A stretch of 64,000 nucleotides of DNA from Siphonobacter sp048595215 (GCF_048595215.1 NZ_JBMDWJ010000261.1:1-64000); one strand, 5' to 3'. Shown: positions 1 to 8,809, numbered from the stretch's first letter. A program made the numbers and translations. Notes: generated by a model not told the origin, from the sequence alone.

Positions 1-1301
1 CACCCCGCCAGCTCAACCTGCTAACGGACAACACCAACCGTCAGAATCAGATCAGGACCAGCTTGTTCTACGCACAGCCCGTGACCAAACGCATTGCCTG
101 GGAAAGCTTTTACAACTTCGGGGTACGGCAGGATAAAGTAGATCGCAATGTATATGACCAGCAGGAAGGTAATCGGCGAAACGATACACTGAGCCGCTAC
201 TATACCAACCAGATCATGCACAATCGACTCGGTACGGGCTTTCGTTACAACTACAAAGGTCTCAACATCGGAGCCGGACTGGCAGGTATTCAGATGAACA
301 TCGCGGGACGATTTGCAACGGACCAGAACGCGAGTCAGTTCATGAACGTCGATCGATCCTACACGGTGGTTGTACCCGGTGTCAATGTTAACATCGATCT
401 GAAGAACAACCGCTATCTCTACATGGATTATTCCGGTAGCGTGCAGCAGCCTTCGGTTCGTGATCTGCAACCCATTATTGATTATTCCAACCCGCTCTAC
501 GTTACGCAGGGAAATCCGGACCTGAAACCTACGGTCAGTCATAACGCGTACGCCGGGTTTCAGTATTTTAACCCCTCGTCCTTCACGCGGTTTTTTGGAA
601 ACATCAATTACTCGTACAACGTTAATCAAATCGTCTATAGTCAAACCATTGACTCTTTACTGATTACCCGTACGAAACCCATTAACCTGACGGGTGGACA
701 GAATTACGGGACGTATCTAAACTTTGGTTTTCCACTCAAGAAAAATAAGGCTAACATTGGGGTGAATTCTAATATCAACTTTGGTCGCAGCTATACGCTC
801 ATCAATGACATTCAGAACCGTACCAATAACAATCGCTACAACTGGGGATTGAACCTAGAGCTAACCCCGAGCGAAAACTTCACGTTCTACGGAAATGCGA
901 ACTGGTCGTATAACCTAGTGAAATACTCGATCAACACGGGACAAAATCAGAATATCTGGAATTCCAGCTACAGCGGACAGATGAACGTGAAAGGCCCCTG
1001 GGAGCTGTATTTCAACGCGACCTTCAATTACAACATTTACAAAAACGACCGCTTCGGACTCGATCAAAACATCCCTATTTTGAATATGGCCGTGTATAAA
1101 TTGTTGGGTAAAAACAAAAAATCAGAGGTTCGCCTGTCGGCCTACGATGTCTTCCGCCGCAACCTCGGAATCAACCAGGGAGCCTCGGGTAACTTCTTTA
1201 CCCAGACACAGGTACAAACCATTACCCGGTATTTTATGCTCAGTTATACGTACAACATGCGGGGCATCAAAGCCAATCTGCGTCGGAATGGTGGGTTCTA
1301 A
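1..1301 (+). CDS. Outer-membrane beta-barrel / TonB-dependent receptor-like protein, C-terminal part (5' end outside window)
   Basis: The reading frame is open from the left edge (first full codon at base 3) to TAA at 1299-1301, so only about 432 C-terminal residues are visible. They consist of alternating polar and aromatic strands typical of a transmembrane beta-barrel, with many Asn/Tyr-rich turns and the NPLYVTQGNPDLKP-type segment common in the Bacteroidota 'outer membrane beta-barrel family' related to TonB-dependent receptors. No plug or carboxypeptidase-like domain can be seen because the N-terminus is missing. A GLPGLI gene follows 25 bases downstream on the same strand, a pairing common in this phylum. 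Substrate unknown. Confidence 0.85.
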   Translation, partial: PRQLNLLTDNTNRQNQIRTSLFYAQPVTKRIAWESFYNFGVRQDKVDRNVYDQQEGNRRNDTLSRYYTNQIMHNRLGTGFRYNYKGLNIGAGLAGIQMNIAGRFATDQNASQFMNVDRSYTVVVPGVNVNIDLKNNRYLYMDYSGSVQQPSVRDLQPIIDYSNPLYVTQGNPDLKPTVSHNAYAGFQYFNPSSFTRFFGNINYSYNVNQIVYSQTIDSLLITRTKPINLTGGQNYGTYLNFGFPLKKNKANIGVNSNINFGRSYTLINDIQNRTNNNRYNWGLNLELTPSENFTFYGNANWSYNLVKYSINTGQNQNIWNSSYSGQMNVKGPWELYFNATFNYNIYKNDRFGLDQNIPILNMAVYKLLGKNKKSEVRLSAYDVFRRNLGINQGASGNFFTQTQVQTITRYFMLSYTYNMRGIKANLRRNGGF

Positions 1302-1326
1302 GTCAAGCACTGTATTCAACGAATCA

Positions 1327-2088
1327 ATGAAAAAGAAAGTCATACAAACCCTGATCCTACTCGTAACGGTACTTCCCCTGGTACAGGCTCAGGACATTGA
1401 AGGAATAGTGAATTACGAACGGAAAACGTACTGGACCAAGCTCATCGCCAAACTGCCTTTTCTAAGTCAGGAAGAAAAGGATCGGGCAAAGATGATGTGG
1501 GGGAACGACGACGAAGAGAAAACAAAACTAAAACTGGTTTTTACACCCGCTCAGAGTGTATACACCTACGAAGGCGAACAGGGCGAAACCGACGATGGTC
1601 GCTGGTCGTGGCGGCAGGACGACTACCTGGTCCAACGGGATTTTGACAAGGAGACTATTACGGAATGGCATGAAATGGGTGGCAAAACCTATGTGATTCA
1701 GGATTCACTCAAAATTCCCAAATGGAAAATACTGAATCAGCTCAAAGACGTTGCGGGCCACGTGTGCATGAAAGCAGAGATGGAAGATCCGGCTAACCAG
1801 CAGAAAATTGTAGCCTGGTTTGCCGATGACTTACCCGTATCGGCGGGTCCCGAACGGTTGTTTGGCTTACCGGGAGTCATTCTGGAACTGGATTATAATG
1901 ATGGAGTCACCGTAGTAACGGCTACAAAAATTGACCTGAAGAAAGTAGAGCCGAAGCAACTGGTCTTACCAAAAATGAAAGGAAAGAAAATCAATCTGGC
2001 CGAACGCGATCGGATTATCAAAGAGCACATCAAAGACAGTATCAAGGCTCAACGCAATCCCTACTGGGGAATTAAGCCTTGGAATTAG
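1327..2088 (+). CDS. GLPGLI family secreted protein
   Basis: A 253-residue protein with a Sec signal peptide (MKKK then a hydrophobic stretch, probable cleavage after VQA near residue 21). The family hallmark appears as GLPGVI at residues 180-185, preceded by the usual 'W..D..P...GP' context (AWFADDLPVSAGPERLF). I chose the ATG at 1327 because the signal peptide starts there; the frame is open further upstream but overlaps the preceding gene. GLPGLI proteins are periplasmic or outer-membrane-associated proteins of unknown function, often encoded beside TonB-dependent receptors, as here. It is probably cotranscribed with the barrel gene and ends at a strong terminator. Confidence 0.9.
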   Translation: MKKKVIQTLILLVTVLPLVQAQDIEGIVNYERKTYWTKLIAKLPFLSQEEKDRAKMMWGNDDEEKTKLKLVFTPAQSVYTYEGEQGETDDGRWSWRQDDYLVQRDFDKETITEWHEMGGKTYVIQDSLKIPKWKILNQLKDVAGHVCMKAEMEDPANQQKIVAWFADDLPVSAGPERLFGLPGVILELDYNDGVTVVTATKIDLKKVEPKQLVLPKMKGKKINLAERDRIIKEHIKDSIKAQRNPYWGIKPWN

Positions 2089-2148
2089 GAGAGTGGACTG
2101 TTTTTGAGTTTACCGTTTTCAGTAGACAACTACTAACCAGGCGTTCAT

Positions 2149-2189
2149 ACTAAAAAGCCAGCCAGAATAAATCTGGCTGGCTTTTTAGT
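2149..2189. terminator. Bidirectional rho-independent terminator
   Basis: An inverted repeat with a roughly 18-bp stem (ACTAAAAAGCCAGCCAGA and its complement) around a short AT loop, with A/T tracts on both sides. It lies between the convergent GLPGLI gene and the flavin/2Fe-2S reductase gene and can serve both. Confidence 0.9.
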
Positions 2190-2251
2190 GAAATGGAGAT
2201 ACAAGAGCAAAGGCTAGCAATTCACTACAAACCGAAGATTGAAAACTTCAT

Positions 2252-3343
2252 TTACTCAATTTCCACGACTACCCCCTCCGTCAGCGGGTGGGCTACGCAG
2301 GTGAGTACGAAGCCAGCGTCGATTTCCTGTGGGGAAAGGCCATCTTCTTCGTCCATGAGTACCTTGCCCGATTTGCAACGACCCATGCAGGCCGTACACA
2401 TCCCCGCCTGGCAGGAGTAGGGCAGATCAATGTCCATTTCCAGTCCTGCTTCCAGAATCGTCTGGTGAGGCTTCACCTCCACTTTATACTCAGCCCCTTC
2501 GTAGATGATGGTCACGCTACGGGTTTTGAGTTTACTATCGTCTTCGTCTTCTACGACTTCCCCGTGCGTATCTTTCGAAGGAGCAAAGCTTTCTTTGTGA
2601 ACCTGATCTTTAGCTACACCCAGAATAGATAAGGCGTTCTGTACCTCTTCCATCATGCCGTCGGGCCCGCAGATGTAGTATTCCGCCGAACGGGCGTTGA
2701 CACCGAATTCGTCCAATAAACGAATGGCGGCCTGTTGATTAATCCGACCCGTGCGTTCATCCCAGCTTTGGGGCTGGCTCAGTACGTGCACCACTTCCAG
2801 GCGAGCGCCGTACTGGTCCTGCAACTGCGAAAGCTGATCACGGAAGATGATCCCCGTTTCCGTGCGACTGCCGTAGAAAAGCGTGACTTTAGACTGAGGC
2901 TCGCCGGGCAGGGCCGTTTTGATCATCGACATCAGCGGCGTTACGCCACTACCGGCTCCGAAAAACACCAGATGACGGCCTTTATTGGATTTAAAAAAGC
3001 TTAGACCGCCCGTTTTCTGGGCTTGCGGCTCGTACACAAAATGGCCCATCGGCTCCATCACTTCAATCACGTCACCCACTTTCACCTGATCGTTGAGGTA
3101 ATTAGAGACTAAGCCATTCGGCAGTCGTTTGACCGTGACCGCGATGGAAGCATCTTTAGTAGGCGAGCTGGACATGGAGTACGCCCGACGTAATTTTTTA
3201 CCTTCGACGGTTACAATCAGCGTTAGAAACTGACCGGCTTTATAGGGAATGGTGGCATGGGGTGGGTGCCAGAAGTGAATCGTAACGGTATCCTCCGTTT
3301 CACGAACGACCTCTTTTACCGTTAAATGAAAATATTTGCTCAT
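2252..3343 (-). CDS. Ferredoxin-NADP reductase-type flavoprotein with C-terminal 2Fe-2S ferredoxin domain
   Basis: A 363-residue three-domain electron-transfer protein. Residues 1-110 are an FAD-binding fold with the RAYS motif at 53-56. Residues 115-240 are an NAD(P)-binding domain with GAGSGVTPL at 129-137. The C-terminus is a plant-type 2Fe-2S domain with ligands C311, C316, C319 and C349. This architecture matches PaaE/HmpX-like reductases that pass electrons from NAD(P)H through FAD to an iron-sulfur cluster. No oxygenase component is encoded nearby and no other paa gene is visible, so the partner is unknown. A generic cytosolic ferredoxin-NADP reductase role is the safest reading. Confidence 0.88.
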   Translation of the reverse strand: MSKYFHLTVKEVVRETEDTVTIHFWHPPHATIPYKAGQFLTLIVTVEGKKLRRAYSMSSSPTKDASIAVTVKRLPNGLVSNYLNDQVKVGDVIEVMEPMGHFVYEPQAQKTGGLSFFKSNKGRHLVFFGAGSGVTPLMSMIKTALPGEPQSKVTLFYGSRTETGIIFRDQLSQLQDQYGARLEVVHVLSQPQSWDERTGRINQQAAIRLLDEFGVNARSAEYYICGPDGMMEEVQNALSILGVAKDQVHKESFAPSKDTHGEVVEDEDDSKLKTRSVTIIYEGAEYKVEVKPHQTILEAGLEMDIDLPYSCQAGMCTACMGRCKSGKVLMDEEDGLSPQEIDAGFVLTCVAHPLTEGVVVEIE

Positions 3344-3444
3344 TGGGAATAATTAACCGTTGGTCGTCAACGCACCTACGGGCATTGACCATGTATGAAA
3401 ATCAGAGAACGTATCGAGATAATTCTCTGCTGAAAAACGAAAAG

Positions 3445-3452
3445 CAAAGGTA
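3445..3452 (-). promoter_or_regulatory. Bacteroidota -7 promoter element (TACCTTTG)
   Basis: On the minus strand TACCTTTG matches the Bacteroidota -7 consensus TAnnTTTG exactly, about 100 bases upstream of the flavin/2Fe-2S reductase start at 3343. I see no convincing TTTG -33 box, so the call rests on the -7 element and its position. Confidence 0.45.
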
Positions 3453-3463
3453 CAGTCGAGAAT

Positions 3464-3491
3464 GAAAAAACCTGTCCTTGTGAGACAGGTT
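3464..3491 (-). terminator. Rho-independent terminator of the small exported-protein gene
   Basis: AACCTGTC and its complement form an 8-bp stem with a 7-base loop. On the minus strand the stem is followed by a T run (A run at 3464-3470 on the plus strand). It lies directly after the 69-residue gene. Confidence 0.75.
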
Positions 3492-3514
3492 AAACATAGA
3501 AAGTACGTTTGCCA

Positions 3515-3724
3515 TTATTTATAACTGGGACAGCCGCAGCCTTTGTCTTTTTTCCGGAACAAACCCCACATGAAACCTTTCTTTTTGCGATACGAACGTC
3601 GCTTACGAGCGTGGGCCTGTTCGGTTTGTACCGTGGTGCCTGCGGAAGGGCTTGAAGATGAAGCGGAGGCGTACTCAGGTAACACCATGGCTCCAATCAG
3701 TAACGTGAATATCAGCTTTTTCAT
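3515..3724 (-). CDS. Small basic exported protein of unknown function
   Basis: A 69-residue protein with a clear signal peptide (MKKLIFTLLIGAMVLP, cleavage probably after ASA near residue 22). A Ser/Thr-rich linker follows, then a strongly basic stretch (ARKRRSYRKKKG) and a C-terminal GCGCPSYK with two cysteines. I do not recognise a family by function. The gene stands alone, with its own -7 box and terminator. The mature protein is about 47 residues and very cationic, so binding to a polyanion at the cell surface is conceivable, but nothing in the sequence proves it. Confidence 0.65.
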   Translation of the reverse strand: MKKLIFTLLIGAMVLPEYASASSSSPSAGTTVQTEQAHARKRRSYRKKKGFMWGLFRKKDKGCGCPSYK

Positions 3725-3752
3725 CGGATCATGTAGTTTACAGGATAGTAAC

Positions 3753-3760
3753 GCAAAGTA
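3753..3760 (-). promoter_or_regulatory. Probable -7 promoter element (TACTTTGC)
   Basis: TACTTTGC on the minus strand, 29-36 bases upstream of the start at 3724, is close to the consensus TAnnTTTG. The same variant precedes the J-domain-like gene at 7760-7767. No clear -33 element is visible. Confidence 0.35.
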
Positions 3761-3897
3761 CGGGCGGTTTAGTTTTCAGTCAGCGGTTTTCTGTTTTCAG
3801 AAAGTAGTCTTACGTTGAGCTTATTACTGCGTGAGACTTCGTGGCTTAGTACCTTCGTGGCAAAAATCCTGAACACTGAAAACAGCAAACGATAAAC

Positions 3898-4779
3898 TTA
3901 CAGCAGCTTCTTTTTCAGATATTCCGACGAATGCTGAAAGGCGTCTTTCGTAGCGGCTTCATCGTAGATCGGGTTGCTGGGATTGGCGAAGGCGTGGTCA
4001 GCGTCGTACATCTTCACTTCAATTTTTTTACCGGCCATTTTCATGTTTTTCTCAAACTGCTCTACTACGGTTGGAGGAATGCCTTTGTCTTTCTTACCGA
4101 AGAAACCGATCACGTCCGTTTTCAGGGCTTTTAGTTTATCAATATCCTGTTCCGGGCGACCATAGTACATGACGCAACCCACCGCCTGTGAACCTTCCAG
4201 CAGGGCGGACTTCAGGGAAAGCATGCCACCAAAGCACCAGCCAATCGATGCAAACTCAGCTTTGGGACCACCGTAGTTAATGCCCGCTTTCATGATCGAT
4301 TCCAAACGCTCGGGTTTCGCCTGACTCATGTATTTTCCGGCGTCTTCGCGGGTGGTAGCCACGTTACCGTCGTACATATCCAGAGCCAGTACGTTTACCT
4401 TGCCGTCGAGCTCATTGTAGTACTTTTCAGCTTCCTGCTTTACGTAATCGTTCAGACCCCACCATTCCTGATAGACCAGGAGGTATTTGTTCGAGGGATT
4501 CTTAGCCTTGATAAAAAAGCCATTTGCCGCTTTTCCGTCGGGAGCATCCATCTTGATCATTTCGCCACCGGCCTTGCTAACGAAGGTGAAGGGGAGGGGT
4601 TCTACGTGCATGGCCTGAAACTCTTTGGTAGAAGCCATCAACTGCATGGGATCGGGAGCTAGACCTTTGGCCTGATCCTTCGTTTCGTGACAGGCAGCGG
4701 TAGCTTCTTCACAGCAGCTTTGACCGTAAGACAGCGTTCCGCTGATAAGCAAACTAAGAGCAAGGAGTATTTTTTTCAT
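3898..4779 (-). CDS. Secreted dienelactone hydrolase family protein
   Basis: A 293-residue alpha/beta-hydrolase with a Sec signal peptide (MKKILLALSLL, cleavage near residue 20). The dienelactone hydrolase triad is visible: nucleophile Cys182 in GWCFGG, Asp231 in GKKDKG and His262 in DADHAFAN. The family hydrolyses lactones and esters; the true substrate is unknown. I chose the ATG at 4779 because it opens the signal peptide. The upstream in-frame extension would read through a terminator palindrome at 4864-4895 and is not credible. Cys-rich motifs after the signal (SCCEE...AACH) are unusual. Export suggests a periplasmic role. Confidence 0.88.
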   Translation of the reverse strand: MKKILLALSLLISGTLSYGQSCCEEATAACHETKDQAKGLAPDPMQLMASTKEFQAMHVEPLPFTFVSKAGGEMIKMDAPDGKAANGFFIKAKNPSNKYLLVYQEWWGLNDYVKQEAEKYYNELDGKVNVLALDMYDGNVATTREDAGKYMSQAKPERLESIMKAGINYGGPKAEFASIGWCFGGMLSLKSALLEGSQAVGCVMYYGRPEQDIDKLKALKTDVIGFFGKKDKGIPPTVVEQFEKNMKMAGKKIEVKMYDADHAFANPSNPIYDEAATKDAFQHSSEYLKKKLL

Positions 4780-4863
4780 AACATTCGGGATTTGAATCGG
4801 GTGAACACAGTAGTTAAGGTAAAAACAAGCCTGCGAAAAAGATGTTTCAACCGATAAAAAGTT

Positions 4864-4895
4864 AAAGCCACGCAGAAAATTTTCTGCGTGGCTTT
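4864..4895. terminator. Perfect 32-base palindrome acting as terminator
   Basis: AAAGCCACGCAGAAAA is followed directly by its exact complement, giving a 16-bp stem with no fixed loop, flanked by A/T tracts. It lies 82 bases downstream of the metallophosphoesterase stop and upstream of the dienelactone hydrolase gene (both on the minus strand). Confidence 0.8.
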
Positions 4896-4976
4896 TTAAG
4901 ATCCTATCAATAGGAATGGAAGATTCAATCATTGAAGAACTAACAACTAGTACCTAACAACGATGAACTTCGTTTT

Positions 4977-6287
4977 CTATCCTTTCTTCAATTCAAAAAT
5001 CGTAATCTCCGGCGGCATCCCGACGCGACCCGGGTAGCCAATGTAGCCGTAACCCCGGTTCACGTATAATTTCTGATCGCCTTCTTCGTATAAACCCGCC
5101 CACTGTTTGTAGCGGTACTGAACCGGGCTCCAGCGGAAGTACTTGGTTTCGACGCCAAACTGCATTCCGTGGGTATGGCCAGCAAACTGTACATCAATGT
5201 CCGGGAACAACGGACGAACCTGAGCATCCCAGTGGCTCGGATCGTGGGAGAGCAGGAGTTTCACCGGAGCTTCTTCCGTCCCGGCCGCCGCTTTTTTCAG
5301 ATTTCCGTACTGGGCAAAGCCGCCCGTACCCCAGTTCTGAATCCCAATGATCGCCAGTTTTTCACCACCCATTTCCAGGAAGCGGTGTTCGTCGAGCAAG
5401 ATATCGTACCCCATCTCGCGGTGGACCCGTTCGAGATCCAGTAGGTTCTGTCGTTTTTCCTGGGCACTGTTCCAGGTTGCGTAGTCACCGTAATCGTGGT
5501 TGCCCAGGGTTGAGAAAACGCCCAGCGGAGCTTTCACTTTATTGAACACATCCTTGTAATCTTTTACCTCGATAGCCCGGTCGTTCACTAAATCACCAGT
5601 AAAGAAGACCATATCGGGTTTCTCGCGAAGTAGCATTTCAATACCGCCTTTCACCGCCGTTTTATTAAAGAAACTACCCGAGTGAATATCCGAAATCTGG
5701 GCGATCCGTAAGCCGTCAAATTGCTTGGGCAAGTTTTTCAGTACCAGCGGTACGCGGCGGATGCGGTAATCGTGGGCTCCCGATACAATGCCATAGGTAA
5801 AAGCAATGGCCGGAACCGCGGAAGCGACCAGAGCAGATTTGGCCAGAAACTCTGAACGGGAAATGGTATCCGGATCACGCAGTTGGGCCGTTGGAGCTGG
5901 TACGGCCGCATCAGGAGCGTTCGCAACAATGGGCGTATCGACCGTAGACGAAGAGTTAAAATGCGAAATGACCCAACGGAAGGCCCGACTGAGATCGTCA
6001 AGCAACAGAAAAGGTACCATGAAGATCTTCCCCAGGTAACCAATCAGAATATAACTAAAGAGAAACCCGCGTAGAATTTTAAACCGGCCCCAGAAATCGC
6101 TGCCCAGCGTAGCGGAGAGAGCAAACATGAGTAAGGCAACCACGGGGAAACTCCAGTACAGCAGTCGGGCAAAGCGTTGCCAGCCCGGTGAAGCCTGTTG
6201 GGTAGCGGCCTTCACCGCCTGGAAACCGTACCAGTCTACCACCAGGAGGACGGCAAGGGTTATGATCAAAGTGAGACTTCTATTCAT
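4977..6287 (-). CDS. Membrane-anchored metallophosphoesterase
   Basis: A 436-residue protein with three or four N-terminal hydrophobic segments (about residues 1-105), a Pro/Ala linker, another hydrophobic stretch, then a calcineurin-like phosphoesterase domain. All metal-binding motifs are present: DIH at 200-202, GDLVND at 231, GNHD at 262, H348 and GHTHG at 370-374. It resembles YkuE/YaeI-type exported phosphoesterases. The stretch SRSEFLAKSAL before the domain looks like a Tat motif that has lost its second Arg. The ATG at 6287 starts directly at the first helix; an alternative start lies 13 codons upstream at 6326. The substrate is unknown. Confidence 0.87.
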   Translation of the reverse strand: MNRSLTLIITLAVLLVVDWYGFQAVKAATQQASPGWQRFARLLYWSFPVVALLMFALSATLGSDFWGRFKILRGFLFSYILIGYLGKIFMVPFLLLDDLSRAFRWVISHFNSSSTVDTPIVANAPDAAVPAPTAQLRDPDTISRSEFLAKSALVASAVPAIAFTYGIVSGAHDYRIRRVPLVLKNLPKQFDGLRIAQISDIHSGSFFNKTAVKGGIEMLLREKPDMVFFTGDLVNDRAIEVKDYKDVFNKVKAPLGVFSTLGNHDYGDYATWNSAQEKRQNLLDLERVHREMGYDILLDEHRFLEMGGEKLAIIGIQNWGTGGFAQYGNLKKAAAGTEEAPVKLLLSHDPSHWDAQVRPLFPDIDVQFAGHTHGMQFGVETKYFRWSPVQYRYKQWAGLYEEGDQKLYVNRGYGYIGYPGRVGMPPEITIFELKKG

Positions 6288-6426
6288 GAGGGAAGCGTTA
6301 AAACCAAGTTCTGAGGATTGAAACAAGCGTACCAGCGGAGATAGTTCAAATCGGGCTAGTTTTGGGATGAATGGTGAATCCTGAGACTGAAGGGTTTTAC
6401 GCTAGTGTGCTTCAACTTAACGTAAT

Positions 6427-6464
6427 GAAAAAGGAGCTAAACCTTACGAAAAAGTTTAGCTCCT
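6427..6464 (-). terminator. Rho-independent terminator of the alcohol dehydrogenase gene
   Basis: AGGAGCTAAAC and its complement form an 11-bp stem with an 11-base loop. On the minus strand it is followed by a T run (A's at 6427-6431 on the plus strand). Confidence 0.85.
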
Positions 6465-6495
6465 GGCTACGAAGTGTATGCTTATAAGCCTAGGC

Positions 6496-7515
6496 TTATG
6501 CCGAAGCGATTTCCATTACCATACGCCCTTCGATCGCTCCTTTTTTCATTTGATCGAACACGTCATTAATGGACTCCAAAGGGGTAGTATGTACCGTCGC
6601 CCGTACTTTTCCTTCGACGGCAAACTCGATCGCTTCCTGCAAATCTTTACGCGTACCGACGATCGAACCGCGAACGGTGATACGTTTCAAAACGGTTTCA
6701 AAAATGGGTAAATCAAAGCTTCCGGGAGGTAAACCGTTTAATGCAATGGTTCCTTTTCTGCGAAGGGCTGCGATGCCCTGCCGGAAGGCAATGGGTGAAA
6801 CGGCCGTAACCAGCACGCCGTGCATGCCCCCCGCTTCCTTTTGCAGGTATTCACCCGGATCCTGCATTTTTGCATTGACTACTAAATCGGCTCCCAGTCG
6901 TTTCGCTAACTCTAACTTGTCGTCTGCGACGTCAATAGCCGCGACGTGCATACCCATGGCTTTCGCATATTGTACGGCTACGTGGCCCAGGCCTCCAATT
7001 CCCGAAATAGCCACCCACTCACCGGGTTTGGTTTCGGTTTCTTTTAACCCTTTGTACACGGTTACGCCAGCACAAAGAATGGGAGCCATCTCAATAAAGT
7101 TGACATTCGAGGGGAGCTTCCCTACGTATCGGGCATCGGCAATGACGTATTCGGCGTAGCCACCGTCTACACTGTAGCCGCCGTTTTGCTGACTCTCGCA
7201 AAGCGTTTCCCAGCCAGTAATACAATGATCGCAGCAACCACAGGCACTATAGAGCCAAGGTATACCAACGGCATCCCCTTCTTTAACGTTGGTAACATCC
7301 GGTCCTAAGGCTACAACATACCCAACGCCTTCATGCCCGGGAATGAGCGGTAGTTTGGGTTTCACCGGCCAGTCGCCATCCGCGGCGTGCAAATCAGTGT
7401 GACAAACGCCACTAGCGATTACTTTAACTAAGATTTCATTACGACCGGGTCGGCGAACCGGCATTTCTTCAATGGATAGGGGTTTCCCGAATTCACGGAC
7501 AACCGCCGCTTTCAT
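6496..7515 (-). CDS. adhP: Zinc-dependent alcohol dehydrogenase (AdhP type)
   Basis: A 339-residue medium-chain dehydrogenase. Catalytic zinc ligands are Cys38 (GVCHTD), His61 (PGHEG) and Cys148. Structural zinc ligands are Cys92, Cys95, Cys98 and Cys106. The NAD-binding glycine motif GIGGLG is at 172-177. Length and motifs fit AdhP, which interconverts primary alcohols such as ethanol and aldehydes with NAD in the cytosol. I chose the ATG at 7515 (MKAAVV, the usual family N-terminus) rather than the start five codons upstream. The gene stands alone with its own terminator. Confidence 0.92.
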   Translation of the reverse strand: MKAAVVREFGKPLSIEEMPVRRPGRNEILVKVIASGVCHTDLHAADGDWPVKPKLPLIPGHEGVGYVVALGPDVTNVKEGDAVGIPWLYSACGCCDHCITGWETLCESQQNGGYSVDGGYAEYVIADARYVGKLPSNVNFIEMAPILCAGVTVYKGLKETETKPGEWVAISGIGGLGHVAVQYAKAMGMHVAAIDVADDKLELAKRLGADLVVNAKMQDPGEYLQKEAGGMHGVLVTAVSPIAFRQGIAALRRKGTIALNGLPPGSFDLPIFETVLKRITVRGSIVGTRKDLQEAIEFAVEGKVRATVHTTPLESINDVFDQMKKGAIEGRMVMEIASA

Positions 7516-7759
7516 AGTAAGGGGTAACATAGAAAACGTGTTTAGATAGATGAAAGAATACGAGCGAACGAAAGGATAGATCGTTCTTCAAAGAAAAAGC
7601 ATAAGCTCTACTCCTTACATCTTCAATCCTATCATAAAAACGAACGATTCTATCAAGGTGAAGCGTGATCCTGCACGATCGGTAAAAGGCCTACGTATTG
7701 GACTACGATTTTTAAAGGACACTAGGTAGGCCCTATTCTTTTGGAGTAAACTCTTCCCG

Positions 7760-7767
7760 TACTTTGC
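7760..7767 (+). promoter_or_regulatory. Probable -7 promoter element (TACTTTGC)
   Basis: TACTTTGC lies 20-27 bases before the GTG start at 7787, and a TTTG is found at 7740-7743. The 16-base spacing is shorter than usual, so this is a moderate call. Confidence 0.35.
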
Positions 7768-7786
7768 AGCTTAATCAGATTTACGC

Positions 7787-8806
7787 GTGGAAAAGTTAAT
7801 ACCGACCCCTGGAAAAGCGACGCTATCCGACGTGCAGGAAACGTTTCAGAAGTACCTGCAACGAATCGAGCAGCTACGGCAGGACCTTCAGAATTATGAA
7901 AGCTGGGAGGTGATAGCCCGCGAACGGGTGACCCAGGAAATTTTGCCGCTGGAAGAAGCCGTAGTAGACGCTCACGTCCGCCGGGTACATCTTTTCAACG
8001 ACGCTTATCATTCTAAAGCCTTCAAAAAAGCAGAAAAAGGGGCTTTACAGGATTTTATCATTCAGGAATCGGCGGTACTCATTCGACGATTCGGGCGGGA
8101 AGACCTGCGGGCCCTCTACAATGAGCATACGGGCCAGGAAACAAAAGCCGACCAGGACCGTCTCGAAGAACTAAAAGAGCTATTTTCTCAGCAATACGGC
8201 ATTCGTTTTGAGGGGGTTCACCTCACGACCGAGCCAGAGTTGAGGGCATACGTAGCCGAGCAAATGGCGAAACAGCAGGCCCGTCAGGAGGAGAAACGAC
8301 AGAAACGAGCGGAGAAAAAGGAAAAACGAAAGCAAAAAAAGGCCGTACAGCTACCCGAAGTCGTACCGACTGAACTCATCCCGCTGCGTAAACTATACAT
8401 GAATCTGGTGAAACGCCTGCACCCGGATCGCGAGCGTGACGAAGTACAACGGGAGCATAAAACCCGGCTGATGCAGGAGCTTACGGAAGCCTATCAGCAG
8501 GGTAACTGGTTTGCTTTGCTGAAATTGCAGAGTGAACAACCCGAGGCTAGTCAGACGGACGATTTTCAGGAAATGGCCGCGTACAATCAGGCTCTGAAAA
8601 AGCAGGCTGATCAGTTGCAAAGTCAATTGAACGAAGTACGAAAAAGCGATTTTCAGGTCCGCTTTGTAGCAGAACCCCGGCAGATGGATGCCAAGTTTGC
8701 TCAGGAAATTAAACGCCTGAAAGCCACCATTGAGCAATTGCAGGAGGAATTAAAACGTAGCCGAAATCCAGAGCATTTGAAGGATCTGATTCGCAATTAT
8801 GTATAA
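7787..8806 (+). CDS. Coiled-coil protein with J-domain-like segment
   Basis: A 339-residue cytosolic protein starting with GTG; no signal or membrane segment. The N-terminal 130 residues are helical, residues 155-186 are a Lys/Glu/Arg-rich helix, and residues about 195-250 look like a J-domain core with HPD at 212-214 (KRLHPDR) and a following helix. The C-terminus (275-330) is a coiled coil. J-domains activate Hsp70 (DnaK) ATPase through HPD, so a co-chaperone role is possible. This arrangement, with the J-like segment in the middle, is not that of DnaJ. Function otherwise unknown. It is convergent with rng. Confidence 0.75.
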   Translation: MEKLIPTPGKATLSDVQETFQKYLQRIEQLRQDLQNYESWEVIARERVTQEILPLEEAVVDAHVRRVHLFNDAYHSKAFKKAEKGALQDFIIQESAVLIRRFGREDLRALYNEHTGQETKADQDRLEELKELFSQQYGIRFEGVHLTTEPELRAYVAEQMAKQQARQEEKRQKRAEKKEKRKQKKAVQLPEVVPTELIPLRKLYMNLVKRLHPDRERDEVQREHKTRLMQELTEAYQQGNWFALLKLQSEQPEASQTDDFQEMAAYNQALKKQADQLQSQLNEVRKSDFQVRFVAEPRQMDAKFAQEIKRLKATIEQLQEELKRSRNPEHLKDLIRNYV

Positions 8807-8809
8807 AAA

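Noticed and set aside
21..644. A 207-codon open frame on the minus strand
   Set aside because: It lies antisense inside the beta-barrel gene, whose codon pattern and product are convincing; it has no family features.
3898..4932. Longer version of the dienelactone hydrolase starting at 4932
   Set aside because: The extra 51 residues run through the 32-base terminator palindrome and hide the signal peptide; ATG at 4779 is better.
6569..7159. A 196-codon frame on the plus strand
   Set aside because: Antisense to the well supported alcohol dehydrogenase gene; a shadow of its codon pattern.
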